From contig JARWKL010000012.1 in NCBI GenBank assembly GCA_029961685.1, positions 11,935,955 through 11,999,954 of the forward strand: a stretch of 64,000 bases of DNA. Direction: 5' to 3'. The position numbers and the translations under genes are program-made. This stretch comes from Aristolochia californica (taxonomy: Eukaryota; Streptophyta; Magnoliopsida; Piperales; Aristolochiaceae). Below, in pieces: positions 24,018-36,800 of the stretch. Within the stretch, counting starts at the first letter, position 1, and every line of letters begins with the position of its first letter. The notes below the pieces were generated by a model. The model was not told the origin of the DNA. It saw only the letters and a list, made by a program, of their open reading frames with translations, and did no database searches.

Positions 24018-26509
24018 TTTTAGATTTTATGTATGGAAAAAAATTAAAAGAATAACAAATGTAAGTAATGAAAATTTATTCACACACCACAAATGAACAC
24101 AAAATTTAGTTATACAAGATTGGGAAATTCCACTACTTCAACCCTAATAGCTTGGAATTTTACAAGAAAGAGATTTCTTCTACACGTGTTTTAAAAATGG
24201 ATATGCATGCTTGAAACATGTTAAAGATGCAAATGACCTATGGATCCAAAGCTTTTAATGAGAATAACAACGCTCATTAAATTCTTAAGTGAACATGTTG
24301 CGGGATATTTACCCGAATCAAACAAGCCATTATTTTGACCGTTTGCAAAAAGATGACCCAACAATCATAGATGATTGTAAAGTGATTTTTCATTCGTAAT
24401 GGGCTATATTATTGTAAGAAATGACTTACGGATTGGGAGTCAACACTCAATTAAAAATCCCCCTCCTAACCCTTTTCCCGACGATTGCAAAACCTGGGAA
24501 CTAAAAAATGAAAAGAGCTCACAATCCTTAAAAATTACAGACACTCTTTGGAATTATATCTTTCTACATTTGTGCATTGTGCTTATCCATTTTAGATGTA
24601 CACTTTTTTATTAAAGCAAAACTTTGAGTTTTCGTTCTCCCTTCATGCCGTAAACTAAAAAACGTAAATAGATTACAACAAAATGTAAATTTTAGAGTTT
24701 ATGTATGGAAAAAAATTAAAACATTAACAAATGTAAGTAATGAAAATTTATTCACACACCACAATTGAACACAAAATTGTTGTTATTCATGTTTGGGCAA
24801 TTCCACTAGTTCAACCCTTATAGCTTGAAATTGTACAAAAAAGAGAATTCTTCTACACGTGTTTTAAAAATGGATATGCATGCTTGAAACATGTTAAAGA
24901 TGCAAATGACCTGTGGATCCAAAGCTTTTAATGAGAATAAAAAACACTCATTAAATTCAAAAGTGAACGTGCGGCGGGATATTTACCCGAGTCAAACAAG
25001 CCATTATTTTGCCCGTTTGCAAAAAGCTGACCTAACAATCATAGATGATTGTAATGTGATTTATCGTGAGTAACGGGCTATATTTTTGTAAGAAACGACA
25101 TACGGATTGGGAGTCAACAGTCAGTTAAAAATACCCCGCCTCCCCCTTTTCCAGACGATTGAAAAACCTAAGATATAAAAACTAAAAAGATCTTACAAAC
25201 CCCAAAAATTACAAACACTCTTTGGAATTATCTCTCCCTACATTTGTGCATTGTGCATCTCCATTTTAGATGTACACTTTTTTATTAAATCAAAACTTTG
25301 AGTTTTCGCTCTCCCTTCATCCCGTAAAACAAAAAAGGCAAATAGATCACAACAAAATGAAAAATTTAGAGTTTATGTGTGAAAAAAAATTAAAACTATA
25401 ACAAATGTAAGTATAGAAAATTTATTCACACACCACAAATGAACACAAAAGTTTTGTTTTCCAAGTTTGGGAAATTCCACTAGTTCAACCCTAATTGCAT
25501 GGAATTTTAAAAGAAAGAGATTTCTTCTACACATGTTTTAAAAATGGTTATGCACGCTTGAAACATGTTAAAGATGCAAATGACCTATGGATCCAAAGCT
25601 TTTAAAGAGAATAACAAACGCTCATTAAATTCTCATTGAACGTGCGGTGGGATATTTACCAGAATCAAACTAGCCTTTATTTTTCCCGTTTACAAAAAGC
25701 TTACCTAACTATGATAGATGATTGTACAGTGATTTATCATCCGTAACGGTCTATATTTTTGTAAGAAATGACATACGGATTGCGAGTCAACACTCAGTTA
25801 AAAACAGCCCGCCTCCCCCTTTTCTAGACGATTGCAAAACCAGAGATATAAAAACTAAAAAGTGCTTAAATTCCCTAAAAACTACAAACACACTTTGGAA
25901 TTATCTCTCTCTACATTTGTGCACTTACGGATTGGGAGTCAAAACTCAGTTAAAAACACCCCACCACCCCCTTTTTCCGACGATTGCAATACCTGAGATA
26001 TAAAAACTAAAAAGAGCTTAAATTCCCTAAAAATTACAGACACTCTTTGGAATTATCTCTCTCTACATTTGTTCACTGTGCGTCTCCATTTTAAATGTAC
26101 ACTTTTTTCTTAAATCAAAACTTTGAGTTTTCTCTCTCCCTTCATCCCGCAAACAAAAAAAGGCAAATAGATCACAGCAAAATGAAAATTTTTGAGATTA
26201 TGTATGGAAAAAATTTAAAAAAATAGTAAATGTAAGTAAATCAAATTTATTCATACACCAAAAATTAACACAAAACTTTTGTTATCCAAGTTTGGGAAAT
26301 TCCACTAGTTCAACCCTAATAGCTTGGAATTTTACAAGAAAGAGATTTCTTCTACACGTGTTTTAAAAATGGATATGCAAGCTCGAAACATGTTAAAGAT
26401 GCAAAGGACCTATGGATCCAAAGCTTTTAAAGAGAATAACTTACGCTCTTTAAATTCTCTAGTGAATGTGCGGTGGGATATTTACCCGAGTCAAACAAGC
26501 CATTATTTT
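24018..26509 (+). repeat. Left-arm block 5: S-A-C-B leading to the junction
   Basis: Units anchored at 24183 (S), 24856 (A), 25530 (C, anchor CACATG) and 26355 (B, cut by the junction). The A-C-B order is the same trimer as in the right arm, so the sequence next to the inversion belongs to the ordinary A/B/C population and not to the D-rich one. The C unit carries a 152-bp internal duplication. Confidence 0.87.
25774..26077 (+). repeat. 152-bp partial tandem duplication inside a C unit
   Basis: TACGGATTG occurs at 25774 and again at 25926. Each copy runs through the AACTCAGTTAAAAAC, C-rich and TATCTCTCTCTACATTTGTG segments. The join at about 25923-25925 reads GTGCACTTACGG, where a normal unit has GTGCACTGTGCG and elsewhere ATGACTTACGG. 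The trinucleotide ACT is common to both parents, as expected for a microhomology-mediated duplication. It explains the 825-bp anchor spacing between 25530 and 26355. Confidence 0.92.
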
Positions 26510-26614
26510 CTTTATTTAATGAGTGTTTGTTATTCTCATTAAAAGCTTTGGATCGATAGGTCATTTGCATCTTTAACATGTTTCAATCATGCATATCCAT
26601 TTTTAAAACACGTG
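26355..26614. repeat. Inverted repeat centred on the arm junction
   Basis: The last anchor of the left arm (26355-26360) and the first of the right arm (26609-26614) are symmetric about 26484.5. Bases 26355-26455 can pair with 26514-26614: both hold CACGTG, a GCAT-containing word, AACATGTT, GGATC and AAAGCTTTT in mirror order. Mismatches are those expected between a B and an A unit (AAAGAGAATAACTTACG against AATGAGAATAACAAACA). The central 58 bp (26456-26513) is not self-complementary and would be the loop. Outward, the arms continue as diverged inverted copies for tens of kilobases. Confidence 0.88.
26510..26513. other. Inversion junction: array polarity switch
   Basis: Forward sequence runs normally up to CATTATTTT ending at 26509, inside a B monomer about 154 bp past its anchor. 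The usual continuation GCCCGTTTGC is absent. After the bases CTTT the sequence becomes ATTTAATGAGTGTTTGTTAT, the reverse complement of an A monomer about 100 bp past its anchor. The few bases between match neither side and look like filler, although a one- or two-base ambiguity remains. The two arms therefore meet tail to tail. A 72-codon open frame crossing this point (26324-26542) is a by-product of the join, not a gene. Confidence 0.93.
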
Positions 26615-29600
26615 TAGAAGAATTATCTTTCTTGTAAAATTTGAAGCTATTAGGGTTGAACTAGTGGAATTTCCCAAACTTGGATAACAAAATTTTTGTG
26701 TTCAATTGTGGTGTGTGATTAAATTTTCATTACTTACATTTGTTAATGTTTAATTTTTTTTCCATACATAAACTCTAAAATTTACATTTTGTTGTGATCA
26801 ATTTACTTTTTTTTGTTTACGGCATGAAGGGAGAACGAAAACTCAAAGTTTTGATTTAATAAAAAAGTTTAAATCTAAAATGGAGATGCACAATGCACAA
26901 ATGTAGAGAGATATAATTCCAAAGAGTGACTGTGATTTTTTAGGATCGTGAGCTCTTTTCAATTTTTAGTTCTCAGGTTTTGCAATCATCGGGAAAATGG
27001 GGAGAGGGGGTATTTTTAACTGATTGTTGACTCCCAATCCGTATGTCATTTCTTACAAAAATATAGCCCGTTACTCATGATAAATCACATTACAATCATC
27101 TATTATTGTTAGGTCAGCTTTATGCTAACGGGCAAAATAATGGCTTGTTTGACTTGGGTAAATATCCCGTCGCACGTTCACTTCAGAATTTAATGTGTTT
27201 GTTATTCTCATTAAAAGCTTTGGATCCATAGGTCATTTGCATCTTTAACATGTTTCAAGCATGTATATCCATTTTTAAAACACGTGTAGAAGAATTCTCT
27301 TTCTTGTAAAATTTAAAGATATTAGGGTTGAACTAGTGGAATTTGCCAAACTTGGATAACAAAAATTTTGTGTTCGATTGTGGTGTGTGATTAAATTTTC
27401 ATTACTCACATTTGTTAATGTTTAAAATTTTTTTCGATACATAAACTCTAAAATTTACATTTTGTTGTGATCTATTTACCCTTTTTTGGTTACGGCATGA
27501 AGGGAAAACGAAACCTCAAAGTTTTGATTTAATAAAAAAGTGTAAATCTAAAATGGAGATGCACAATGCACATTATGTAGAGAGATATAATTCCAAAGAG
27601 TGTCTGTGATTTTTAAGGATTGTGAGCTCTTTTCAAGTTTTAGTTCTCAGGTTTTGCAATCGTCGGGAAAAGGGGGAGGCGGGGGATTTTTAATTGAGTG
27701 TTGACTCCCAATCCGTAAGTCATTTCTTAAAATAATATAGCCCGTTACGGATGTTAAATCACTTTACAATCATCTATGATTGTTAGGTAAGCTTTTTGTA
27801 AACGGGCAAAATAATGGCTAGTTTGATTCTTGTAAATATCCCACCGCACGTTTATTGAGAATTTAATGAGCGTTTCTTATTCTCTTTAAAAGCTTTGGAT
27901 CCATAGGTCATTCGCATCTTTAACATGTTTCAAGTATGCATATCCATTTTTAAAACACGTGTAGAAGAAATCTCTTTCTCGTAAAATTCCATGCAATTAG
28001 GGTTGAACTAGTGGAATTTCTCAAACTTCGAAAAGAAAACTTTTGTGTACATTTGTGGTGTGTGAATAAATTTTCTATACTTACATTTGTTATTGTTTTA
28101 ATTTTTTTTCACACATAAACTCTAAAATTTTCATTTTGTTGTGATCTATTTGCCTTTTTTGGTTTACGGGATGAAGGGAGAGCGAAAACTCAAAGTTTTG
28201 ATTTAAGAAAAAAATGTACATCTAAAATGGAGATGCACAATGCACAAATGTGGGGAGAGATAATTCCAAAGAGTGTTTGTAATTTTTAGGGTTTGTAAGA
28301 TCTTTTTAGTTTTTATATCTCAGGTTTTGCAATCGTTGGGAAAATGAGGAGTCTTGGTATTTTTAACTGACTGTTGACTCCTAATCCGTATGTCATTTCT
28401 TACAAAAATATAGTTGTTACTCATGATAAATCACATTACAATCATCTATGATTGTTGGGTCAGTCTTTGGCAAACAGGCAAAATATTGGCTAGTTTGACT
28501 CGGGTAAATATCCCGCCGCACGTTCACTTCACAATTTAATGAGTGTTTGTTATTCTCATTAAAAGCGTTGCATCCATAGGTCATTCGCATATTTAACATG
28601 TTTCAAGCATGCATATCCATTTTTAAAACAAGTGTAAAAGAATTCTCTTTCTTGTAAAATTTCAACTATTAGGGTTGAACTAGTGGAATTTCCCAAACTT
28701 GGATAACAAAAATTTTGTGTTCAATTGTGGTGTGAGATTAAATTTTCATTACTTACATGTGTTAATGTTTAAATTTTTTTCCATACATAAACTCTAAAAT
28801 TTACATTTTGTTGTGATCTATTTACCCTTTTTTGTTTACGGCATGAAGGGAGAACGAAAACTCAAAGTTTTTATTTAATAAAAAAGTGTACATCTAAAAT
28901 GGAGATGCACAATGCACAAATGTAGAGAGGTATAATTCCGAAGAGTGTTTGTGATTTTTAAGGATTGTGAGCTCTTTTCAGTTTTTAGTTCTCAGGTTTT
29001 GAAATCGTCAGGAAAAGGGGAAGGTGGGGGATTTTTAATTGAGTGTTGACTCCCAATCCGTAAGTCATTTCTTAAAAAAATATAGCCCGTTAGCGATGAT
29101 AAATCACTTTACAATCATCTATGATTGTTAGGTAAGCTCTTTGTAAACGGGCAAAATAATGGCTAGTGTGATTCTGGTAAATATGCCACCGCACGTTCAT
29201 TGAGAATTTAATGAGCGTTTTTTATTTTCTTTAAAAGCTTTGAATCTATAGGTCATTTGCATCTTTAACATGTTTCAAGCATGCATATCCATTTTTTAAA
29301 ACACGTGTAGAAGAAATCTCTTTCTTGTAAAATTTCATGCAATTAGGGTTGAACTAGTGGAATTTCCCAAACTTGGAAAAGAAAACTTTTGTGTACATTT
29401 GTGGTGTGTGAATAAAATTTCTATACTTACATTTGTTATTTTTTAAATTTTTTTTCACTCATAAACTCTAAAATTTTCATTTTGTTGTGATCTATTTGCC
29501 TTTTTTGGTTTACGGGATGAAGGGAGAGCGAAAACTCAAAGTTTTGATTAAAGAAAAAAGTGTACATCTAAAATAGAGATGCACAATGCACAAATGTGGG

Positions 29601-32600
29601 GAGAGATAATTCCAAAGAGTGTTTGTAATTTTTAGGGTTTGTAAGATCTTTTTAGTTTTTATATCTCAGGTTTTGCAATCGTCGGGAAAACGGGGAGGCT
29701 GGGTATTTTTAACTGACTGTTGACTCCCAATCCGTATGTCATTTCTTAAAAAAATATAGCCCGTTACTCATGATAAATGACATTACAATCATCTATAATT
29801 GTTAGGTCAATTTTTTGCAAACGGGCAAAATAATGGCTTGTTTGACTTGGGTAAATATCCCGCCGCACGTTCACTTATAAATTTAATGAGTGTTTGGTAT
29901 TCTCATTAAAAGCGTTGGAACCATAGGTCATTTGCATCTTTAACATGTTTCAAGCATGCATATCCATTTTTAAAACAAGTGTTAAGAATTCTCTTTCTTG
30001 TAAAATTTCAAGCTATTAGGGTTGAACTAGTGGAATTTCCCAAACTTGGATAACAAAAATTTTGTGTTCAATTGTGGTGTGTGAATAAATTTTCATTAAT
30101 TACTTTTGTTAATGTTTCAATTTTTTTCTATACATAAACTCTAAAATTTACATTTTGTTGTGATCTATTTACCTTTTTTTGTTTACGGCATGAAGGGAGA
30201 ACGAAAACTCAAAGTTTTGATTTAATAAAAAAGTGTACATCTAAAATGGACATGCACAATGCACAAATGTAGAGAGATATAATTCCAAAGACTGTCAGTC
30301 ATTTTTAAGGATCATGAGCTCTTTTCAGTTTTTATTTCTCAGGTTCTGCAAACGTCGGGAAAAGGGGGAGGCGGGGGATTTTTAATTGAGTGTTGACTCC
30401 CAATCCGTAAGTCATTTCTTACAATAAAATAACCCGTTACGAATGAAAAATCACTTTACAATCATCTATGATAGTTAGGTCAGCTGTTTGCAAACGGGCA
30501 AAATAATGGCTTGCTCGACTCGGGTAAATATCCCACCGCAAGTTCACTAGAGAATTTAATGAGCGTATGTTATTCTCTTTAAAAGCTTTGGATCCATAGG
30601 TCATTTGCATCTTTAACATGTTTCAATCTTGCGTATCCATTTTTAAAACACGTGTAGAAGAAATCTCATTCTGGTAAAATTCCATGCAATTAGGGTTGAA
30701 CTAGTGGAATTTCCCAAACTTGGAAAAGAAAAATTTTGTGTTCATTTGCAGTGTGTGAATAAATTTTCAAAACTTACATTTGTTATTGTTTTAATTTTTT
30801 TTCACACATAAACTCTAAAACTTTCATTTTATTGTGATCTACTCGCCTTTTTGGTTTACGGGATGAAGGGAGAGCGAAAACTCAAAGTTTTGTTTTAAGA
30901 AAAAAGTTTACATCTAAAATGGAGATGCACAATGCACAAATGTAGGGAGAGATAATTCCAAAGAGTGTTTGTAATTTTTAGGGTTTGTAAGATCTTTTTA
31001 GTTTTTATATCTCAGGCTTTGCAATCATCAGGAAAACTGGGAGGCGGGGTATTTTTAACTGACTGTTGACTCCCAATCCGTATGTCATTTATTAGAAAAA
31101 TATAGCCCGTTACTCATGATAAATCACATTAAAATCATCTATGATTGTTAGGTCAGCTTTTTGCAAACGGGCAAAATAATGGCTTGTTTGACTCGGGTAA
31201 ATATCCCGCCGCACGTTCACTTCAGAATTTAATGAGCGTATGTTATTCTCTTTAATAGCTTTGGATCCATAGGTCATTTGCATCTTTAACATGTTTCAAG
31301 CTTGCATATCCATTTTTAAAACACGTGTAGAGGAAATCTCTTTCTTGTAAAATTCCAAGCTATTAGGGTTGAACTAGTGGAATTTCCCAAACTTGGATAA
31401 CAAAAGTTTTGTTTTAAATTTTGGTGTGTGAATAAATTTTCTTTACTTACATTTGTTAATGTTTTAAATTTTTTCCATACATAAACTCAAAAATTTTCTT
31501 TTTGTTGTGATCTATTTGCCTTTTTTTGTTTACGGGATGAAGGGAGAGAGAAAACTCAAAGTTTTGAGTTAAGAAAAAAGTGTTCATTTAAAATGGAGAC
31601 ACACAGTGCACAAATGTACAGAGAGATAATTCCAAAGAGTGTCTGTAATTTTTAGGGAATTTAAGCACTTTTTAGTTTTATATCTCAGGTTTTGCAATCG
31701 TCTGGAAAAGGGGGAAGCGAGGTGTTTTTAACTGAGTGTTGACTCCCAATCCGTAAGTCATTTCTTAAAAAAATATAGCCCGTTATGGATGATAAGTCAC
31801 TTTACAATCATCTATGAATGTTAGGTAAGCTTTTTGTAAACGGGCAAAATAATGACTAGTTTGATTCTGGTAAACATCCCACCGCACGTTCATTGAGAAT
31901 TTAATGAGCGTTTGTTATTCTCTTTAAATGCTTTGGATCCATAGGTCATTTGCATCTTTAACATGTTTCAAGCATGCATGTCCATTTTTAAAACACGTGT
32001 AGGAGAAATCTCTTTCTTGTAAAATTCTACGCAATTAGGATTGAACAAGTGGAATTTCCGAAACATGGAAAAGAAAACTTTTGTGTTCATTTGTGGTGTG
32101 TGAATAAATTTTCTATACTTTCATTTCTTATTGTTTTAATTTTTTTTCACACATAAACTCTAAAATTTTCATTTTTTTGTGATCTAATTGCCTTTTTTGG
32201 TTTACGGGATGAAGGGAGAGCCAAAAATCAAAGTTTTGATTTAAGAAAAAAGTGTACATCTAAAATGGAGATGCACAATGCACAAATGTAGGGAGAGATA
32301 ATTCCAAAGAGTGTTTGTAATTTTTAGGGTTTGTAAGATCTTTTTAGTTTTTATATCTCAGGTTTTGCAATCGTCGGGAAAACGGGGAGGCGGGGTATTT
32401 TTAACTGACTGTTGACTCCCAATCCGTATGTCATTTATTACAAAAAATATAGCCCATTACTCTTGATAAATCACATTACAATCATCTATTATTGTTAGGT
32501 CAGCTTTTTGCAAACGGGCAAAATAATGGCTTGTTTGACTCGGGTAAATATCCCGTCGCACGTTAACTTCAGAATTTAATGAGTGTTTGTTATTCTCATT

Positions 32601-33466
32601 AACAGCTTTGGATCCATAGGTCATTTGCAAACTTTAACATGTTTCAAGCATGCATATCCATTTTTAAAACACGTGTAGAAGAATTCTCTTTCTTGTAAAA
32701 TTTCAAGCTATTAGGGTTGAACTAGTGGAATTTCCAAAACTTGGAGAACAAAAATTTTGAGTTCAATTGTGGTGTGTGAATAAATTTTCATTACTTACAT
32801 TTGTTAATGTTTTAATTTTTTTCCATCCAAAAACTCTAAAATTTACATTTTGTTGTGATCGATTTACTGTTTTTTGTTTACGGCATGAAGGGAGAACGAA
32901 AACTCAAAGTTTTGATTTAATAATAAAGTGTACATCTAAAATGGAGATGCACAATGCACAACTGTAGAGAGATATAATTCGAAAGAGTGTCTGTGATTTT
33001 TAAGGATCGTGAGCTCTTTTCAGTTTTTAGTTCTCAGGATTTGCAATCGTCGGGAAAAGGGGGAGGCGGGGGATTTTTAATCGAGTGTTGACTCCCAATC
33101 CGTAAGTCATTTCTTACAATAATATAGCCCATTACGAATGAAAAATTACTTTACAATCATCTATGATTGTTAGGTCAGCTTTTTGCAAACGTGCAAAATA
33201 ATGGCTTGTTTGACTCGGGTAAATATCCCGCCGCACGTTAACTTCAGAATTTAATGAGTGTTTGTTATTCTCATTAACAGCTTTGGATCCATAGGTCATT
33301 TGCAAACTTTAACATGTTTCAAGCATGCATATCCATTTTTAAAACACGTCTAGAAGAATTCTCTTTCTTGTAAAATTTCAAGCTATTAGGGTTGAGCTAG
33401 TGGAATTTCCCAAACTTGGAGAACAAAAATTTTGTGTTCAATTGTGGTGTGTGAATAAATTTTCAT

Positions 33467-33469
33467 TAC
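33467..33469 (-). other. ~148-bp deletion join (TAC microhomology)
   Basis: TTTTCATTAC joins ATCTAAAATGGAG. Normal units have CATTACTTACATTTG and, about 150 bp later, GTGTACATCTAAAATGG. Anchor spacing is reduced to 525 bp (33345 to 33870). Confidence 0.92.
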
Positions 33470-33587
33470 ATCTAAAATGGAGATGCACAATGAACAACTG
33501 TAGAGAGATATAATTCCAAAGAGTGTCTGTGATTTTTAAGGATCGTGAGCTCTTTTCAGTTTTTAGTTCTCAGGTTTTGCAATCGTC

Positions 33588-33608
33588 GGGAAAAGGGGGA
33601 GGCGGGGG
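33588..33608 (+). other. G-run tract, example from the right arm
   Basis: GGG, AAAA, GGGGG, A, GG, C, GGGGG: the reverse complement of the left-arm tract, so G runs are on the plus strand throughout the right arm. It has three runs of three or more G plus one GG, which falls short of a canonical four-run G3 quadruplex but could support a two-tetrad form. Confidence 0.82.
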
Positions 33609-33875
33609 ATTTTTAATCGAGTGTTGACTCCCAATCCGTAAGTTATTTAATACCATAATATAGCCCGTTATGAATGAAAAATCAATTTACAATCATCTAT
33701 GATTGTTAGGTCAGCTTTTTACAATAATGGCTTGTTTGACTCGGGTAAATATCCCACCGCACGTTCACTAGAGAATTTAATGAGCGTATGTTATTCTCTT
33801 TAATAGCTTTGGATCCATAGGTCATTTGCATCTTTAACATGTTTCAGGCTTGCATATCCATTTTTAAAACACGTG

Positions 33876-36800
33876 TAGAAGAAATCTCTTTCCTGTAAAA
33901 TTCCAAGCTATTAGGTTTGAACTAGTGGAATTTCCCAAACTTGGATAAGAAAAGTTTTGTGTTAATTTTTTGTGTGTGAATAAATTTTCTTTACTTAAAT
34001 TTGTTATTGTTTTAAATTTTTTCCATACATAAACTCAAAAATTTTCATTTTGCTGTGATCTATTTGCCTTTTTTTGTTTACGAGATGAAGGGAGAGAGAA
34101 AACTCAAAGTTTTGATTTAAGAAAAAAGTGTTCATTTAGAATGGAGACGCACAGTGCACAAATGTAGAGAGAGATAATTTCAAAGAGTGTCTGTAATTTT
34201 TAGGGAATTTAAGCTCTTTTTAGTTTTTATATCTCAGGTTTTGCAATCGTCGGGAAAGGGGGGAGGCGAGGTGTTTTGAACTGAGTGTTGACTCCCAATC
34301 CATAAGTCATTTCTTAAAATAATATAGCCCGTTACGGATGATAAATCACTTTACAATCATCTATGATTGTTAGGTAAGCTTTTTGTAAACGGGCAAAATC
34401 ATGGTTAGTTTGATTCTGGTAAATATCCCACCGCACGTTCATTGAGAATTTATTGAGTGTTTGTTATTCTCTTTAAAAGCTTTGGATCCATAGGTCATTT
34501 GCATCTTTAACATGTTTCAAGCATGCATATCCATTTTTAAAACACGTGTAGAAGAAATCTCTTTCTTGTAAAATTCTAGGCAATTAGGGTTGAACTAGTG
34601 AAATTTCCCTTCCTTGGAAAAGAAAACTTTTGTGTTCATATGTGGTGTGTGAATAAATTTTCAATACTTTCATTTGTTGTTGTTTTAATTTTTTTTCACC
34701 CATAAACTCTAAAATTTTCATTTTGTTGTGATCTATTTGCCTTTTTTGGTTTACGGGATGAAGGGAGAGCGAAAACTCAAAGTTTTGATTTAAGAAAAAA
34801 GAGTACATCTAAAACGGAGATGCACAATGCACAAGTGTAGGGAGAGATAATTCCAAAGAGTGTTTGTAATTTTTAGGGTTTGTAAGATCTTTTACGTTTT
34901 TATATGTCAGGTTTTGCAAATGTCGGGAAAACGGGGAGGCGGGGTATTTTTAACTGACTGTTGACTCCCAATCCGTATGTCATTTATTACAAAAATATAG
35001 CCCGTTACTCTTGTTAAATCACATTACAATCATCTATGATTGTTAGGTCAGCTTTTTGCAAACGGGCAAAATAATGGCTTGTTTGACTCGGGTAAATATC
35101 CCGCCGCACGTTCACTTCAGAATTTATTGAGTGTTTGTTATTCTCATTAAAAGCTTTGGATCCATAGGTCATTTTCATCTTTAACATGTTTCAAGCATGC
35201 ATATCCATTTTTAAAACACGTGTAGAAGAATTCTCTTTCATGTAAAATTTCAAGCTATTAGGGTTGAACTAGTGGAATTTCCCAAACTTGGATAACAAAA
35301 ATTTTGTGTTCAATTGTGGTGTGTGAATAAATTTTCATTACTTACATTTGTTAATGTTTTAATTTTTTTCCTTACAAAAACTCTAAAATTTACATTTTGT
35401 TGTGATCGATTTACCTTTTTTTGTTTACGGCATGAAGGGAGAACAAAAACTCATAGTTTTTATTTAATAAAAAAGTGTATATCTAAAATGGAGATGCACA
35501 ATGCACAACTGTAGAGAGATATAATTCCAAAGAGTGTCTGTGATTTTTGAGGATCGTGAGCTCTTTTCAGTTTTTTAGTTCTCAGGTTTTGCAATCGTCG
35601 GGAATAGGGGGAGGCGGGGGATTTTTAATCGAGTGTTGACTCCCAATCCGTAAGTCATTTCTTACAATAATATAGCCCGTTACGAATGAAAAATCAGTTT
35701 ACAATCATTTATGATTGTTAGGTCAGCTTTTTGCAAACGGGCAAAATAATGGCTTGTTTGACTCGGGTAAATATCCCACCGCACGTTCACTAGAGAATTT
35801 AATGAGCGTATGTTATTCTCTTTAATAGCTTTGGATACATAGGTCATTTTCATCTTTAACATGTTTCAAGCTTGCATATCCATTTTTAAAACACGTCTAG
35901 AGGAAATCTCTTTCTTGTAAAATTCCAAGCTATTAGGGTTGAACTAGTGGAATTTCCCAAACTTGGATAACAAAAGTTGTGTTAATTTTTGGTGTGTGAA
36001 TAAATTTTATTTACTTATATTTTTTAATGTTTTAAATTTTTTCCTTACTTAAACTCAAAAATTTTCATTTTGCTGTGATCTATTTGCCTTTTTTTGTTTA
36101 CGGGATGAAGGGAGAGAGAAAACTCAAAGTTTTGAGTTAAGAAAAAAGTGTTCATTTAAAATGGAGACGCACAGTGCACATATGTAGAGAGAGATAATTC
36201 CAAAGAGTGTCTGTAATTTTTAGCGACTTTAAGCTCTTTTTAGTTTTTATATCTCTGGTTTTGAAATCGTCGGGAAAAAGGGGAGGCGGGGTGTTTTTAA
36301 CTGAGTGTTGACTCCCAATCCGTAAGTCATTTCTTAAAAAAAAATAGCCCATTCCGGATGATAAATCACTTTACAATCATCTATGATTGTTAGGTAAGCT
36401 TTTTGTAAACGGGCAAAATAATGGCTAGTTTGATCCGGGTAAATATCCCACCCCACGTTCATTGAGAATTTAATGAGCGTTTGTTATTCGCTTTAAAAGC
36501 TTTGGATCTATAGGTCATTTGCATCTTTAACATGTTTCATGCATGCATATCCATTTTTAAAACACGTGTGGAAGAAATCTCTTTCTTGTAAAATTCCATG
36601 CAATTAGGGTTGAACTAGTGGAATTTCCCAAACTTGGAAAAGAAAACTTTTGTGTTTATTTGTAGTGTGTGAATAAATTTTCTATACTTACATTTGTTAT
36701 TGTTTTAATTTTTTTTCACACATAAACTCTAAAATTTTCATTTTGTTGTGATCTATTTGCCTTTTTTGGTTTACGGGATGAAGGGAGAGCGAAAACTCAA

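Larger units (their letters stand above)
1..26509 (+). repeat. Left arm: ~40 monomers in forward orientation
   Basis: First base of the CACGTG-type anchor in successive units: 192, 865, 1537, 2206, 2865, 3520, 4193, 4865, 5537, 6211, 6701, 7374, 8046, 8719, 9381, 10054, 10727, 11390, 12064, 12739, 13412, 14086, 14759, 15432, 16103, 16775, 17448, 18120, 18793, 19468, 20141, 20814, 21489, 22162, 22835, 23510, 24183, 24856, 25530, 26355. Spacing is 669-675 bp except where indels shorten it (659, 655, 490, 662, 663) or lengthen it (825). Variant order by unit, where S is an A-like body with a B-like end: B S A C B S C B S A D A C/S D D A D D C S C B D C B/D D A, then D D A three times, then S A C B. 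Variant D is confined to this arm as far as I can see. Confidence 0.96.
26514..33875 (-). repeat. Right-arm block 1: irregular A/B/C units
   Basis: Twelve units, in window order A (cut by the junction), A, C, A, C, A, B, A/B hybrid, C, A, B/A hybrid, B. A-C dimers rather than full trimers predominate near the junction. The unit at 31322 has an A-like end (TTACTCATGATAAATCAC) and a B-like front (GCGTATGTTATTCTCTTT). The unit at 33345 has the opposite combination. Anchors at 28629 and 29976 read CAAGTG, and 33345 reads CACGTC. Confidence 0.84.

Noticed and set aside
26456..26513. Foldback transposon or MITE at the inversion
   Set aside because: Both sides and the 58-bp centre are ordinary satellite sequence. 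There is no target-site duplication or foreign segment.
31670..31690. Interstitial telomeric repeats
   Set aside because: Only isolated single words such as AACCCTAA or TTTAGGGTTT are present, with no tandem CCCTAAA array anywhere in the window.
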